Assembly (NCBI GenBank): GCA_016713365.1
Contig: JADJPG010000045.1
Location: 3,358-67,357, forward strand
Length of the DNA: 64,000 nt
Reading direction: 5' to 3'
Origin: Verrucomicrobiota bacterium
Lineage (GTDB): Bacteria; Verrucomicrobiota; Verrucomicrobiia; Limisphaerales; JADJPG01
This document shows, in pieces, positions 18,860 through 27,614 of this stretch (position 1 is its first letter; each line of letters opens with the position of its first letter). A program made the position numbers and the translations under genes. A model generated the notes under the pieces. It made no database searches, was not told the DNA's origin, and was given only the letters and a program-made list of their open reading frames with translations.

Positions 18860-21196
18860 ATGAAACGCATGCTTTGGCTTCTGTTGGGTTGGCTGGTCGT
18901 CTCCACTTCCGCGTCGGCGTCCGGCCTCATCATCATTCACGAGGAGGATTTCTGGCGCCGCCCGCCGCCGCGCATTGTGCCGCCGGAACCGATTCCGCCC
19001 CGGCCACCCGTGCGCCACGTCTGGGCCGCGCTCGAAACGTCCTTCACCAAGGCCGATGTGCGTATCAAGGACCAGCTCGCGACGACGGTCATCGAACAGG
19101 AGTTTTACAATCCGAACCCGCGTCAGCTCGAAGGCACGTTCCTCTTTCCGGTGCCCAAGGGGGCGCAGATCAACAAGTTCACCATGGAGATCAACGGCAA
19201 GCCGGTGGAAGCCGAGCTGCTGGCGGCGGACAAGGCGCGCGGCATTTACGAGGACATCGTGCGTCGGTTGAAGGACCCGGCGCTGCTCGAATACGCCGGG
19301 CGCGATTTGTTCAAGGTCCGCATCTTCCCGATCGAAGCGAACGGCCGGAAGCGCATCACGCTTTCCTATTCGCAGTTGCTCAAGGCGGACAGCGGGCTGG
19401 TGAACTTCGTTCTGCCGATGAACACGGACAAGTTCTCCGCAAAGCCGGTGAAGAACGTGAGTCTCAAGGTCGACCTCGAAACGAAGCGTCCGCTGAAGTC
19501 GATTTACTCGCCGAGTCACAAGGTGGAGATCAAGCGCAGCGGCGGGAACAAGGCAGTGGTCGGCTACGAGGCGCGCGAGGTGCAGCCGGATTCGGACTTC
19601 CAACTCTTCTTCGCGCAGGAACAGGACGACATCGGGCTGAATCTGCTGACTTACAAGACTGCAGGTGAGGACGGCTACTTCGTGCTCCTCGCGTCGCCGG
19701 GCGCGGAGGTGAAGAACACGAAGGTGATTCCGAAGGACGTGATGTTCGTGCTCGATACGTCGGGCTCGATGGCGGGCGCGAAACTGGAGCAGGCGAAGAA
19801 GGCGCTGGCATTCTGCGTGGAGAATTTGAACGACGACGATCGCTTCGAAGTGCTGCGCTTCGCGACTGAGGTGGAGCCGTTGTTCAGCGCGTTGACGGTG
19901 GCGTCGAAGGAAAGCCGGACGAAGGCGCAGGAGTTCATCAAGGGTTTGAAGCCGATTGGTGGCACCGCGATTTATGATGCGCTCGACAAGGCGCTGGCGG
20001 CGCGTCCTGCGAAGGGTGACCGGCCTTATCTCGTGATCTTTCTGACGGATGGCTTGCCGACGGTGGGCAACACGAAGGAGGACGACATCGTGGCGAACGC
20101 GACGCGCGCCAGTGGCGGGAATGTGCGCGTGTTCTGCTTCGGCATCGGCCACGATGTGAACACGCACATGCTCGACAAGATCGCGGAGGACACACGCGCG
20201 GTGAGCCAGTACGTGCTGCCGGACGAGGACATCGAAGTGAAGGTTTCGAGCTTCTTCAGCAAGATCAAGGAGCCGGTGCTGGCGAGTCCGAAGATCACAT
20301 TCCCGGAATCGGTGCGCGTGACGAAGCTGTATCCGTCGCCGGTGCCGGACTTGTTCAAAGGCGAGCAGCTCGTACTCGTCGGGCGCTACTCCGGCAAGGG
20401 TGATGGCGCGATTCAGATCGAGGGCACGGTAAACGGCGAGGTGAAGAAGTTCGCGCAAGACGTGAAGTTCCTCGACGAGGCGAACGACCACGAGTTCATC
20501 CCGCGCCTGTGGGCGACGCGACGCGTCGGCTATTTGCTGGATGAAATTCGCCTGCGTGGCGAGAGCAAGGAGGTGAAGGAGGAAGTCGTGGAGCTCGCGC
20601 GCAAATACAGCATCGTGACGCCTTACACTGCTTACCTGATTACCGAAGATGAAACGCGGCGCGGCGTGACGACGAATTTGCGCACGTTGCAAATGAGCGA
20701 CCCGGCACAACTGCGCGAGGCGCGAGAGAACTATCGCTTCTTCATGAAGGACAAGTCCGGTGGGCGCGCGGTGGCGAGCTCGCAATCCTACAACCGACTG
20801 AAGCAAGCCGATGCGCCGTCGCTGGCGATTCAGGAAGGCAACGTGGATGCATTGCGGGTGGCCGAGCCGACGCAGACGATGCCGTTGCGTCGCTACGCCG
20901 GTGGTGTTCCAGCTGCACCGGCTTCGGCGGGCAAGCCGGTGACGCTGGAAACGGCTGCTCAACAATACGCGCAGCAGAGCCGGTTTGTGGCGGGCAAGAC
21001 GTTCTTCCAGAACCAGACGCAGTGGGTGGATACGGACGCGCAGAAGTTTGAGAAGGCGAAGAAGGTCCGTGTGCAGTTCGCGTCGGCCGAATACTTCGAT
21101 TTGCAGAAGAAGCATCCGAAGGCGCAAGCGTGGCTGGCGCTCGGGAACAATGTGCAGTTCGTGATGGAGGGAACGGTGTACGAGATCTACGAGTGA
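18860..21196 (+). CDS. VIT and VWA domain protein, secreted
   Basis: About 778 residues. The signal peptide is MKRMLWLLLGWLVVSTSASA (1-20). A VIT domain (vault/inter-alpha-trypsin) covers about 45-175, with LATTVIEQEFYNPNPRQLEG and DKARGIYEDIVRRLKDPALL. A von Willebrand A domain starts at VMFVLDTSGSM, where D299 and the following SGS form the metal site, and continues through LVIFLTDGLPTVG. The region after about 560 is long and unassigned. Paired VIT-VWA proteins are common in Verrucomicrobia and Planctomycetes with no firm role, and adhesion or assembly is possible. The ATG at 18860 was chosen for the signal peptide. The TTG at 18812 only adds a non-hydrophobic leader. Confidence 0.9.
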   Translation: MKRMLWLLLGWLVVSTSASASGLIIIHEEDFWRRPPPRIVPPEPIPPRPPVRHVWAALETSFTKADVRIKDQLATTVIEQEFYNPNPRQLEGTFLFPVPKGAQINKFTMEINGKPVEAELLAADKARGIYEDIVRRLKDPALLEYAGRDLFKVRIFPIEANGRKRITLSYSQLLKADSGLVNFVLPMNTDKFSAKPVKNVSLKVDLETKRPLKSIYSPSHKVEIKRSGGNKAVVGYEAREVQPDSDFQLFFAQEQDDIGLNLLTYKTAGEDGYFVLLASPGAEVKNTKVIPKDVMFVLDTSGSMAGAKLEQAKKALAFCVENLNDDDRFEVLRFATEVEPLFSALTVASKESRTKAQEFIKGLKPIGGTAIYDALDKALAARPAKGDRPYLVIFLTDGLPTVGNTKEDDIVANATRASGGNVRVFCFGIGHDVNTHMLDKIAEDTRAVSQYVLPDEDIEVKVSSFFSKIKEPVLASPKITFPESVRVTKLYPSPVPDLFKGEQLVLVGRYSGKGDGAIQIEGTVNGEVKKFAQDVKFLDEANDHEFIPRLWATRRVGYLLDEIRLRGESKEVKEEVVELARKYSIVTPYTAYLITEDETRRGVTTNLRTLQMSDPAQLREARENYRFFMKDKSGGRAVASSQSYNRLKQADAPSLAIQEGNVDALRVAEPTQTMPLRRYAGGVPAAPASAGKPVTLETAAQQYAQQSRFVAGKTFFQNQTQWVDTDAQKFEKAKKVRVQFASAEYFDLQKKHPKAQAWLALGNNVQFVMEGTVYEIYE

Positions 21197-21228
21197 CCAC
21201 GCTCCTGATGGCAAGACGTATGAACCGC

Positions 21229-21447
21229 CTCACCCCTCACCCCGGCCCTCTCCCCGTTGAGGGGAGAGGGGGCGCGATATAGGATTCAGTTCTAGGCCAC
21301 ACTTTGGCCCGCGCTCGTTTCGTTTGGTTGTTCGAGGTCCGTCTGGACGGACGGAAACAAACGCGGAGAGATACTGTCAAATTTCGATGCGCCCTCTGCG
21401 CGACTCCCTCTCCCCTCAACGGGGAGAGGGCTGGGGTGAGGGGTGAG
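21229..21447. repeat. Paired inverted CCTCACCCC-type repeat overlapping the fucD 3' end
   Basis: The left arm (21229-21272) begins CTCACCCCTCACCCCGG. The right arm (21404-21447) is the inverse copy ending GGGGTGAGGGGTGAG. Each arm contains the CCCTCTCCCC/GGGGAGAGGG hairpin. The fucD reading frame on the minus strand enters the right arm and stops inside it at 21416-21418. The 130 bp between the arms hold nothing recognisable. Same family as 14077-14296. Confidence 0.85.
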
Positions 21448-22750
21448 TCCACGCAACGCCGTTGGGGAATTCATATTGCGCCAGCGACTCAGGCTTCATC
21501 TCGATGCTGTAGCCGGGGCGGTTCGGCGGGAGGTAACAGCCGTTGCGCATCGTGACCGGATCGAGGAAGTGCTCGTGGAGATGATCGACGTATTCGATGA
21601 CGCGATTCTCCGTTGAGCCGCTGACAGCGATGTAGTCGAAGATCGACAGGTGCTGGACGTATTCGCAGAGCCCGACGCCGCCCGCGTGTGGGCAGACGGG
21701 CAAGCCGAACTTCGCGGCGAGCAGGATGACGGCGAGAACTTCGTTCACGCCGCCGAGGCGCGCGGCATCGAGCTGACAGAAGCGAATCGCGTTCGCCTGC
21801 ATAAGCTGCTTGAAGACGACGCGATTCTGGCAGTGCTCGCCGGTGGCGACGCCGATGCCGAGCGGTTCCATCGCGCGGGCGATGGCGGCGTGGCCGAGCA
21901 CGTCATCGGGGCTGGTCGGCTCCTCAATCCACCACGGCTGGAACTTCGCGAGGTGCTTCATCCATTCGATGGCCTGCGGCACGTCCCAGACCTGGTTCGC
22001 GTCGGTCATCAGCTTGCGCTCCCAGCCGATCTCTTCGCGGATGATGGTGCAGCGGCGAATGTCGTCCGCGAGATCGCGGCCGACTTTGATCTTCAGATGA
22101 TTCCAGCCTTGCGCGATGGCTTCGCGGCAAAGGCGACGAAGTTTTTCGTCGGAGTAACCCAGCCAGCCCGCGCTCGTGGTGTAGGCCGGGTAACCGCGTT
22201 CGCGCATCTCGGCTTCGCGTTCGGGCTTGGTCGGCGCGAGTTTGCGGAGGAGCTCGCAGGCTTCGTCCGGTGTGAGTGCGTCCGTGATGTAGCGGAAGTC
22301 GATGCAGCGAACGAGCTGCTCGGGCGTCAGGTCAACGAGGAGTTTCCAGAGCGGCTTGCCTTCGGTCTTCGCGTAGAGATCCCAGACGGCGTTGACCACG
22401 GCGGCGGTGGCGAGGTGGATCGCGCCTTTCTCGGGTCCAATCCAGCGGAGCTGGCTGTCGCCGGTGATGTGGCGCCAGAACTCGCCGAGGTTCGCGGTGA
22501 TGGAATCAAGCGAGCGCCCGATGATCAGCGGCGCGAGTGCGCGGACGGCGGTGACGACGATCTCGTTGCCTCGCCCAATGGTGAACGTGAGTCCGTGGCC
22601 TTGGTGCGGTCCATCGGTTTCGAGAATGACGTAGGCGGCGGAGTAATCCGGATCCGGATTCATCGCATCGGAGCCATCGAGATGGCGCGAAGTGGGGAAG
22701 CGGATGTCGCGAACGACGAGGTTCGTAATCGAGACGCGGGCGCGGGTCAT
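21416..22750 (-). CDS. fucD: L-fuconate dehydratase (enolase superfamily)
   Basis: A 444-residue enzyme of the mandelate racemase branch that should convert L-fuconate to 2-keto-3-deoxy-L-fuconate in the non-phosphorylating L-fucose route. The active-site pattern is complete: the lysine pair KIK at 220-222, metal ligands D250 (MTDANQ), E276/E277 (WIEEP) and E305 (GEH), then QLDAARLGG and H355 (PHAGG). The N-terminal capping domain is present (ITNLVVRDIRFPTS). The ATG overlaps the stop of the REC-REC-kinase gene (ATGA), so it is the last gene of a signalling operon. The final nine residues (THPSPQPSPR-type tail) are translated from a dispersed repeat that also gives the stop codon. Confidence 0.92.
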   Translation of the reverse strand: MTRARVSITNLVVRDIRFPTSRHLDGSDAMNPDPDYSAAYVILETDGPHQGHGLTFTIGRGNEIVVTAVRALAPLIIGRSLDSITANLGEFWRHITGDSQLRWIGPEKGAIHLATAAVVNAVWDLYAKTEGKPLWKLLVDLTPEQLVRCIDFRYITDALTPDEACELLRKLAPTKPEREAEMRERGYPAYTTSAGWLGYSDEKLRRLCREAIAQGWNHLKIKVGRDLADDIRRCTIIREEIGWERKLMTDANQVWDVPQAIEWMKHLAKFQPWWIEEPTSPDDVLGHAAIARAMEPLGIGVATGEHCQNRVVFKQLMQANAIRFCQLDAARLGGVNEVLAVILLAAKFGLPVCPHAGGVGLCEYVQHLSIFDYIAVSGSTENRVIEYVDHLHEHFLDPVTMRNGCYLPPNRPGYSIEMKPESLAQYEFPNGVAWTHPSPQPSPR

Positions 22751-24405
22751 TTCCCGATTGTCACCTCAACGGGAGACGCGTCAAGGCCACGACCCGAAAT
22801 CGGAATCTGGACGTGTTTAGGCAGGGCAAAATAGAAAGATGCTCCTTTATCGACCTCGCCTTCGGCCCAGACCCGGCCGCCGTGCCGTTCGATGATGCGC
22901 CGGACATTGGCGAGGCCGATGCCGGTGCCTTCGAACAGATGGTCTGGATGCAAGCGTTGGAAGACGCCGAACAGCTTCTCTGCGTACCGCATGTCGAAGC
23001 CGACGCCGTTGTCGCGCACGCAGAAAATCCATTCGTCCGCGGCCGGGCCGGTTTTGCACGAGACTTCGATGGTCGCCGGGTTGCGCGTGCGCGTATACTT
23101 GAGCGCGTTGGAAAGAAGGTTCAAAACGGCCTGACGCAGCGTCGGAAAATCCGCCTGCACGGTGGGAAGGGAGTTAATGACCCAGTGGACGGAGCGTCCT
23201 GTGGTGTCGGGTTCGAGACTGCGGCGGACCTCGTCGACCAAATCCGCGAGAGCGACCGGAGCGAGCCGGAGTTCTGTGCGTGCGGTGCGGGAAAAGTCGA
23301 GGATGTCATCGATCAATTCACCCATGCGCACGGCGGAATGCTGAATGGTATCCAGGTAACGGCGCACGGATTCGGCCATAGGGTCGGGCAAATCCTGGCG
23401 CAGCAGATCGATGAAGCCGTGGATGTGCCGGAGTGGGGCGCGGAGATCGTGCGAGATGGAGTAGGAGAACGATTCAAGCTGCTTGTTCGCTTCCTGCAGT
23501 TGCGCGGTGCGCTCGGCGACGCGGCGCTCGAGCGAGGCGTTGAGCTGACGAACGCGTTCTTCGCTCTCGCGCAGGGCGTTTTGTTCGCGAATGGACTGCG
23601 CGCGGTAGAAGGCGTTCTCGACGGCGAACGGAAGGCGGAAGAGGTAGTTCTCCGATTTGACGATGTAATCGGCCGCACCGAGCTTTACGGCCTGGAGGGC
23701 GATTTCCTCCGTGCCCTGGCCGGTGATGAGAATGACTGTGAGATCGAGCGCGCGCTCCTGGCGAATCTCCTTCAACGCCTCGATGGCGCTCATGCCGGGC
23801 AGGCGAAAATCGAGAAGCAGGACATCGATATCCGGCACGGAGCCGGCTCGCGGGATCCGATCCAGCGCCTCCTGCGCGGTGTGCACCACCTCGAAGAGAA
23901 TGTGCGGCGCGTGATGCGCGAAATGCCGGCACGTGAGTGTGATGTCGTGCTCGTTGTGCTCGACGTAGAGCAGGCGCAGCGGTCGTTGGTGACGGGCGAC
24001 TTCATTCTGGAAACGCAACTGGGCCTGGCGTAGAACGCCGGGCAGGTGAGCCCAGAAGGCATTCGTCTTCGCGATGTAATCGTCCGCACCGGCGCGCAGC
24101 GCCGCGAGAACGGTTTCCTCATCGCCGGATCCTGTGAGTACCACCACGGGGAGCGGCAGGGCACGGCTGCGCGCGTGGGCGAGCACCGCGAGGCCGCTGC
24201 CATCGGGCAGGTTCACGTCGCAGAGCACGGCGTCGAACAAAGGCGGTTCGCCGCGTTGGAACGACGCCTCAAACGCCTTCAACTGCTCCACGGCATCGGC
24301 GACGCGTGGAACGATCGTCAAATGGAAATCTGGCGCCACGCGACGCAGTTCCCGCCGCGCCAGGTCGGCGTCGCCAGGATTGTCTTCGAGATAGAGGATT
24401 TTCAT
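22747..24405 (-). CDS. REC-REC-histidine kinase
   Basis: A 552-residue cytoplasmic sensor kinase with two N-terminal receiver domains. REC1 spans about 1-125 with phospho-acceptor D63 (LCDVNLPDG) and K113. REC2 spans about 142-265 with D199 (LLLDFRLPG) and K240. A coiled-coil linker runs at about 275-320, then a HisKA domain with H329 in FSYSISHDLRAPL, then a HATPase domain (DNGVGFDMRYAEKLFG, GTGIGLANVRRI). It has no membrane segment. The start overlaps the upstream single-REC gene by four bases, and the stop overlaps fucD by four. The receiver order suggests it takes phosphate from partner kinases and then signals through H329. Confidence 0.92.
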   Translation of the reverse strand: MKILYLEDNPGDADLARRELRRVAPDFHLTIVPRVADAVEQLKAFEASFQRGEPPLFDAVLCDVNLPDGSGLAVLAHARSRALPLPVVVLTGSGDEETVLAALRAGADDYIAKTNAFWAHLPGVLRQAQLRFQNEVARHQRPLRLLYVEHNEHDITLTCRHFAHHAPHILFEVVHTAQEALDRIPRAGSVPDIDVLLLDFRLPGMSAIEALKEIRQERALDLTVILITGQGTEEIALQAVKLGAADYIVKSENYLFRLPFAVENAFYRAQSIREQNALRESEERVRQLNASLERRVAERTAQLQEANKQLESFSYSISHDLRAPLRHIHGFIDLLRQDLPDPMAESVRRYLDTIQHSAVRMGELIDDILDFSRTARTELRLAPVALADLVDEVRRSLEPDTTGRSVHWVINSLPTVQADFPTLRQAVLNLLSNALKYTRTRNPATIEVSCKTGPAADEWIFCVRDNGVGFDMRYAEKLFGVFQRLHPDHLFEGTGIGLANVRRIIERHGGRVWAEGEVDKGASFYFALPKHVQIPISGRGLDASPVEVTIGK

Positions 24406-24860
24406 GGCGCGGGCGGCGGAGCGGGGGCTGAAGAAGGGACGTGCGGCCGGTTCAGGACGCTCCAGTAGATCTCCAGTTGCGCTGCGACTTCGAGGAAGTT
24501 CTCGAAGTTCACGGGTTTGATGATGTAGGAGTTCGCGCCCAGTTCGTAGGCCGTGCGGACATCGTTGTCCTCATTGGAAGTCGTGAGCACGACCACGGGA
24601 ACGGATCGAAAGGTGGGATGAGTTTTCAGCTGCCGCAGCACCTCGAGTCCCGAGACCTTGGGCAGTTTCAGATCCAGCAGAATGACCACCGGCTGGGGAG
24701 CGCCCTTCTCCCACTGCGCGAGGTGGCCGAGTGCCTCCTCGCCGTCCCGCGCGACAACGAGCGGGTTCACGAGCTTGCGTTTGGCAAAGGCGCGCTTCGT
24801 GAGATCCACGTCCATCGGATTGTCTTCCACGAGGAGGATGGGACGGGAGAAATCGTTCAT
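24402..24860 (-). CDS. Single-domain response regulator (CheY-like/Rcp1-type)
   Basis: A 152-residue receiver-only protein. It has acidic residues in VEDNP (11-15), acceptor D63 in LLDLKLP, T/S in VVLTTSN and lysine in YIIKPVNFENF. The length, the KLPKVSGLEVL stretch and the pairing with PAS/HK genes resemble Rcp1-type regulators that work with phytochrome-like kinases. A Pro/Ala tail follows. The start was set at the ATG at 24860 (MNDFSRPILLVEDN). The longer frame to 25127 runs into the kinase gene in another frame and is not coding. The start lies 5 bp after the kinase stop and the end overlaps the next gene by four bases. Confidence 0.92.
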   Translation of the reverse strand: MNDFSRPILLVEDNPMDVDLTKRAFAKRKLVNPLVVARDGEEALGHLAQWEKGAPQPVVILLDLKLPKVSGLEVLRQLKTHPTFRSVPVVVLTTSNEDNDVRTAYELGANSYIIKPVNFENFLEVAAQLEIYWSVLNRPHVPSSAPAPPPAP

Positions 24861-24865
24861 GGCAG

Positions 24866-26719
24866 TTACGGCTGAAAACTTCTTTGTTCGATGCCGTTGT
24901 TGCTGTTGTTTAAAGGCAAGTCGAGATAAAAAACCGCGCCATGGCCGGGCTGGCTCTCGGCCCACACCCGGCCACCCATCCGTTCCATCGCCTTGCGCAC
25001 AATCGCCAATCCGATGCCGGTGCCACCGTAATCTTCCGCCCGGTGCAGCCGGTGGAAGATCTGGAAGATCAGGTCGTGATACTTCATGTCGAAGCCCGTG
25101 CCGTTGTCGCGCACTGAGAGGATGCATCGCCCCTGATCTATCCGAGAGGAGATCTCAATGTGCGGCGCCGCCTGATGCCGGGAAAACTTCGCGGCATTAT
25201 CAATCAAGTTTCGCAACGCCAGCGCCAGTCCGTCGCGGTCCGCGTCCACGGCTTCGTCACCAAGGTGCGTCTCAAGGTGAACCTTTTCCAAGTCGTGTTT
25301 CCGTTCGTCGATGACACTCTCGACCAGCGATCGCAGCGGCACGCGGCTCTGGTAGAGCGCCCGTCGCTCCAGCTTGGAGTAAGTGAGCAAATCCTCGATG
25401 AGCTGCTGCATTTGTTCCGCCCCGTGGCGAATGTTCTTCAGGAAGGAACGGCCGTCCTCGTCCAGCCTGTCGTGGTAATCCTCCAGCAAGAGCCGGCTGT
25501 AACCGTCGATGCCGCGCAGCGGCGCCTTCAAGTCGTGTGACACCGAATAGCTGAAAGTCTCGAGCTCCTTGTTCTTCGCCTTCAATTCGGCGGTGCGGTC
25601 CGCGACGCGTTGTTCCAGCTCGCTGTTCAGTGCGCGAATCTCCTCGTCCGCCTCCTTGATGGGCGTGATGTCCACTGCGACGCCTCCCAGAAGCCGGCGT
25701 CTCTCCGAGATTACGACGGTGAACTTGAAAACGTTCCACCAATGAACTTTTCCATCCGGCATTTGGGCGGATTCGATCGTCTGCGAAGGTTCCTGCGAAT
25801 TCCAGGCCGCCTCGTCGCTTTCCTTGAACCCGCGCGCGACCTCCGCCGGCCAGAGATCGGCGTCCGTCCTGCCAATCAATTCTTCGGGCGGTTTGCCGAA
25901 CTGGGCAGCCCATGCCTGGTTACCGAGCACGTAACGTCCCTCGCGGTCCTTGAGGAACGCGGCCGCCGGCGTGTGGTCGAGGAACACGCGAAACCGTTCC
26001 TCGCTCGCCAGCAGGTCTGCCGTGCGATCGACTACACGCTGTTCGAGCGTTTCGTTGACGAGCCGCAGCTCTTCGATCGCGCGGCGGCGGCCCTGAATCA
26101 GCCGTCGCATGACGAAGTAGATGCCGAACATGATGCCGATGCTGCAAACATCACCGGCGATCAACACCGCAATCGCCTGGCGTTCGCGGTCCCCGGCGCG
26201 GGCCGCGCGATTTTCCAGCAGCTTCACCACATCGCCCTCCACCTTCTCGATGACACTGCGGATGCGATTCATCACGCGATCTCCGTCGCTCGATCGCACG
26301 ATCTGGAGCGAGCTTTCCAATCCTCCCGTTCGCCGGGCTTCCACCATCTTTTCCAACTCGGCGAACTTGTCGTGAATCAGCGGCAGCACCTGCCCGATTT
26401 CGCGGGCCACCATGTCATGCCCGGGCAACAGTGCTTCGACCGCTTTAATCCGTTGCGGCAGCTGGGAGCGGGCGTTAATATAAGGGGCGAGATATTGCTC
26501 CGTGCCGGTCAGCAGATAGCCGCGCTGGCTTGATTCCGCGTCCTGCACAGTGGCGAAGAGATCCTTGAGCGCCATCGCCAGCCGACGCGCCTGCATGCGC
26601 TGGGTGGTGAGCTCCATGTAATCCTGGGTGCTGACGTGATTGAAAATGCTGAGGCCCACGATGAGGCTCGTGGCGAGGACCAATCCAACGGATGTCCAGC
26701 GTTCAGCAGTCGATTTCAT
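24866..26719 (-). CDS. CHASE3-PAS sensor histidine kinase
   Basis: A 617-residue membrane kinase. The first membrane segment is at about 10-27 and the second at about 182-204. Between them lies a CHASE3 extracytoplasmic sensor domain (TVQDAESSQRGYLLTGTEQYLAPY). A coiled coil leads to a PAS domain at about 240-353 (FRVFLDHTPAAAFLKDREG, LLGGVAVDITPIKEADEE). HisKA has H395 in YSVSHDLKAPLRGIDGYS, and HATPase shows DNGTGFDMKYHDLIF and GTGIGLAIVRKAM. It is the first gene of a four-gene overlapping operon ending in fucD, so its signal may be tied to sugar use. The ligand cannot be read from the sequence. Confidence 0.93.
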   Translation of the reverse strand: MKSTAERWTSVGLVLATSLIVGLSIFNHVSTQDYMELTTQRMQARRLAMALKDLFATVQDAESSQRGYLLTGTEQYLAPYINARSQLPQRIKAVEALLPGHDMVAREIGQVLPLIHDKFAELEKMVEARRTGGLESSLQIVRSSDGDRVMNRIRSVIEKVEGDVVKLLENRAARAGDRERQAIAVLIAGDVCSIGIMFGIYFVMRRLIQGRRRAIEELRLVNETLEQRVVDRTADLLASEERFRVFLDHTPAAAFLKDREGRYVLGNQAWAAQFGKPPEELIGRTDADLWPAEVARGFKESDEAAWNSQEPSQTIESAQMPDGKVHWWNVFKFTVVISERRRLLGGVAVDITPIKEADEEIRALNSELEQRVADRTAELKAKNKELETFSYSVSHDLKAPLRGIDGYSRLLLEDYHDRLDEDGRSFLKNIRHGAEQMQQLIEDLLTYSKLERRALYQSRVPLRSLVESVIDERKHDLEKVHLETHLGDEAVDADRDGLALALRNLIDNAAKFSRHQAAPHIEISSRIDQGRCILSVRDNGTGFDMKYHDLIFQIFHRLHRAEDYGGTGIGLAIVRKAMERMGGRVWAESQPGHGAVFYLDLPLNNSNNGIEQRSFQP

Positions 26720-26870
26720 TCACCCAAGTTGCGTCCGGACCACTCCAGGCAGGCGAAGACAACCTCGTCCGGCGAAAGATTGTGCCTCCTGTATGGATCG
26801 TTTCGCGGCGCTGGACAAGTCCGCGGATGAATAGAAGTCACCCGTAGAACTTCGGGCGGCCAAACTAAAG

Positions 26871-26884
26871 CCGCGTCAGCGCGG
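26871..26884 (-). terminator. Short stem-loop directly after the pyrE stop
   Basis: CCGCG-TCAG-CGCGG directly abuts the stop codon of pyrE. On the minus strand it is followed by CTTTAGTTTGG, only a weak U-tract. It could be a poor terminator or a 3'-stabilising hairpin. Confidence 0.35.
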
Positions 26885-27451
26885 TTACTTGCTGCCGGGT
26901 TTGGTGGCGGGCGTCTTGGCGAGATCGGGCGGGAGATTGTCCGGCGGGAACGCTTCGACGTGGAGTTTGATCAAGCTCACTGTGGGCGCATCGAGTTTCA
27001 GTGAACCATCGGAGCGATCCACGAGCATCGCGATGCCAGTCACGGCGCCGCCGTTGGCCTTGACGATGTCGATGGTCTCCTGCACGCGCCCGCCCTTTGT
27101 CACGACATCCTCCACGATCAGGCACTTCTCGCCAGGCGCGATCTTGAATCCGCGACGCAGCACGAGCTTGCCCTCTTCCTTTTCCACGAAGATGAAGCGC
27201 AATCCGAGCTGGCGCGCCACCTCCTGGCCGATGACGAGTCCACCCATCGCGGGCGACACCACGGTGACAGCGCCGAGCGAGCGAACCTTCTCCGCCAGCG
27301 CCGCGCCGAACTTCTCGACGATTGGCATCTGTTGCAGCGCCAGTGCGCATTGGAAGAACTGCCGGCTATGCAGGCCGCTGCGGAGGATGAAATGGCCTTC
27401 GAGCAAGGCACCGGTCTGGCGGAACAGATTGAGAGCTTCTTCGTTCGTCAT
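26885..27451 (-). CDS. pyrE: Orotate phosphoribosyltransferase
   Basis: A 188-residue enzyme of UMP synthesis that joins orotate to PRPP to give OMP. The PRPP-binding motif is CLIVEDVVTKGGRVQE at about 109-124. The N-terminal part GHFILRSGLHSRQFFQC and VVSPAMGGLVIGQEVA match bacterial PyrE. The C-terminal 15 residues (Pro/Lys-rich) are a short tail. The gene is alone, with an unrelated gene on each side. The ATG start fits the family N-terminus (MTNEEALNLFRQTGALLEG). Confidence 0.93.
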   Translation of the reverse strand: MTNEEALNLFRQTGALLEGHFILRSGLHSRQFFQCALALQQMPIVEKFGAALAEKVRSLGAVTVVSPAMGGLVIGQEVARQLGLRFIFVEKEEGKLVLRRGFKIAPGEKCLIVEDVVTKGGRVQETIDIVKANGGAVTGIAMLVDRSDGSLKLDAPTVSLIKLHVEAFPPDNLPPDLAKTPATKPGSK

Positions 27452-27541
27452 GGCCGCGCATCAAACACGAGGCCGCCCGAGGTGACAATGCAGAAGAGGG
27501 TAGACCACGTACGGACGCAGTTAAACACGGATTGGGAACGA

Positions 27542-27609
27542 GACACGAATTTCAGCGATTTGCACCAACGCAGAAGTCCTTGTTCGTGAAAACTCGTAGA
27601 ATTTGTGTC
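27542..27609. repeat. Degenerate paired repeat GACACGAATT ... AATTTGTGTC
   Basis: GACACGAATTTCAGCGATTT (27542-27561) faces AACTCGTAGAATTTGTGTC (27591-27609), whose minus-strand reading GACACAAATTCTACGAGTT is a diverged copy. It lies between pyrE and the serine acetyltransferase gene, whose stop is at 27615-27617, a few bases beyond. Confidence 0.5.
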
Positions 27610-27614
27610 GATCT

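Noticed and set aside
18758..21214. 818-codon open frame antisense to the VIT/VWA gene
   Set aside because: It mirrors a real gene in a G+C-rich sequence, is very rich in Arg, His and Leu, and has no domain or start signal. The sense frame has a signal peptide, VIT and VWA motifs.
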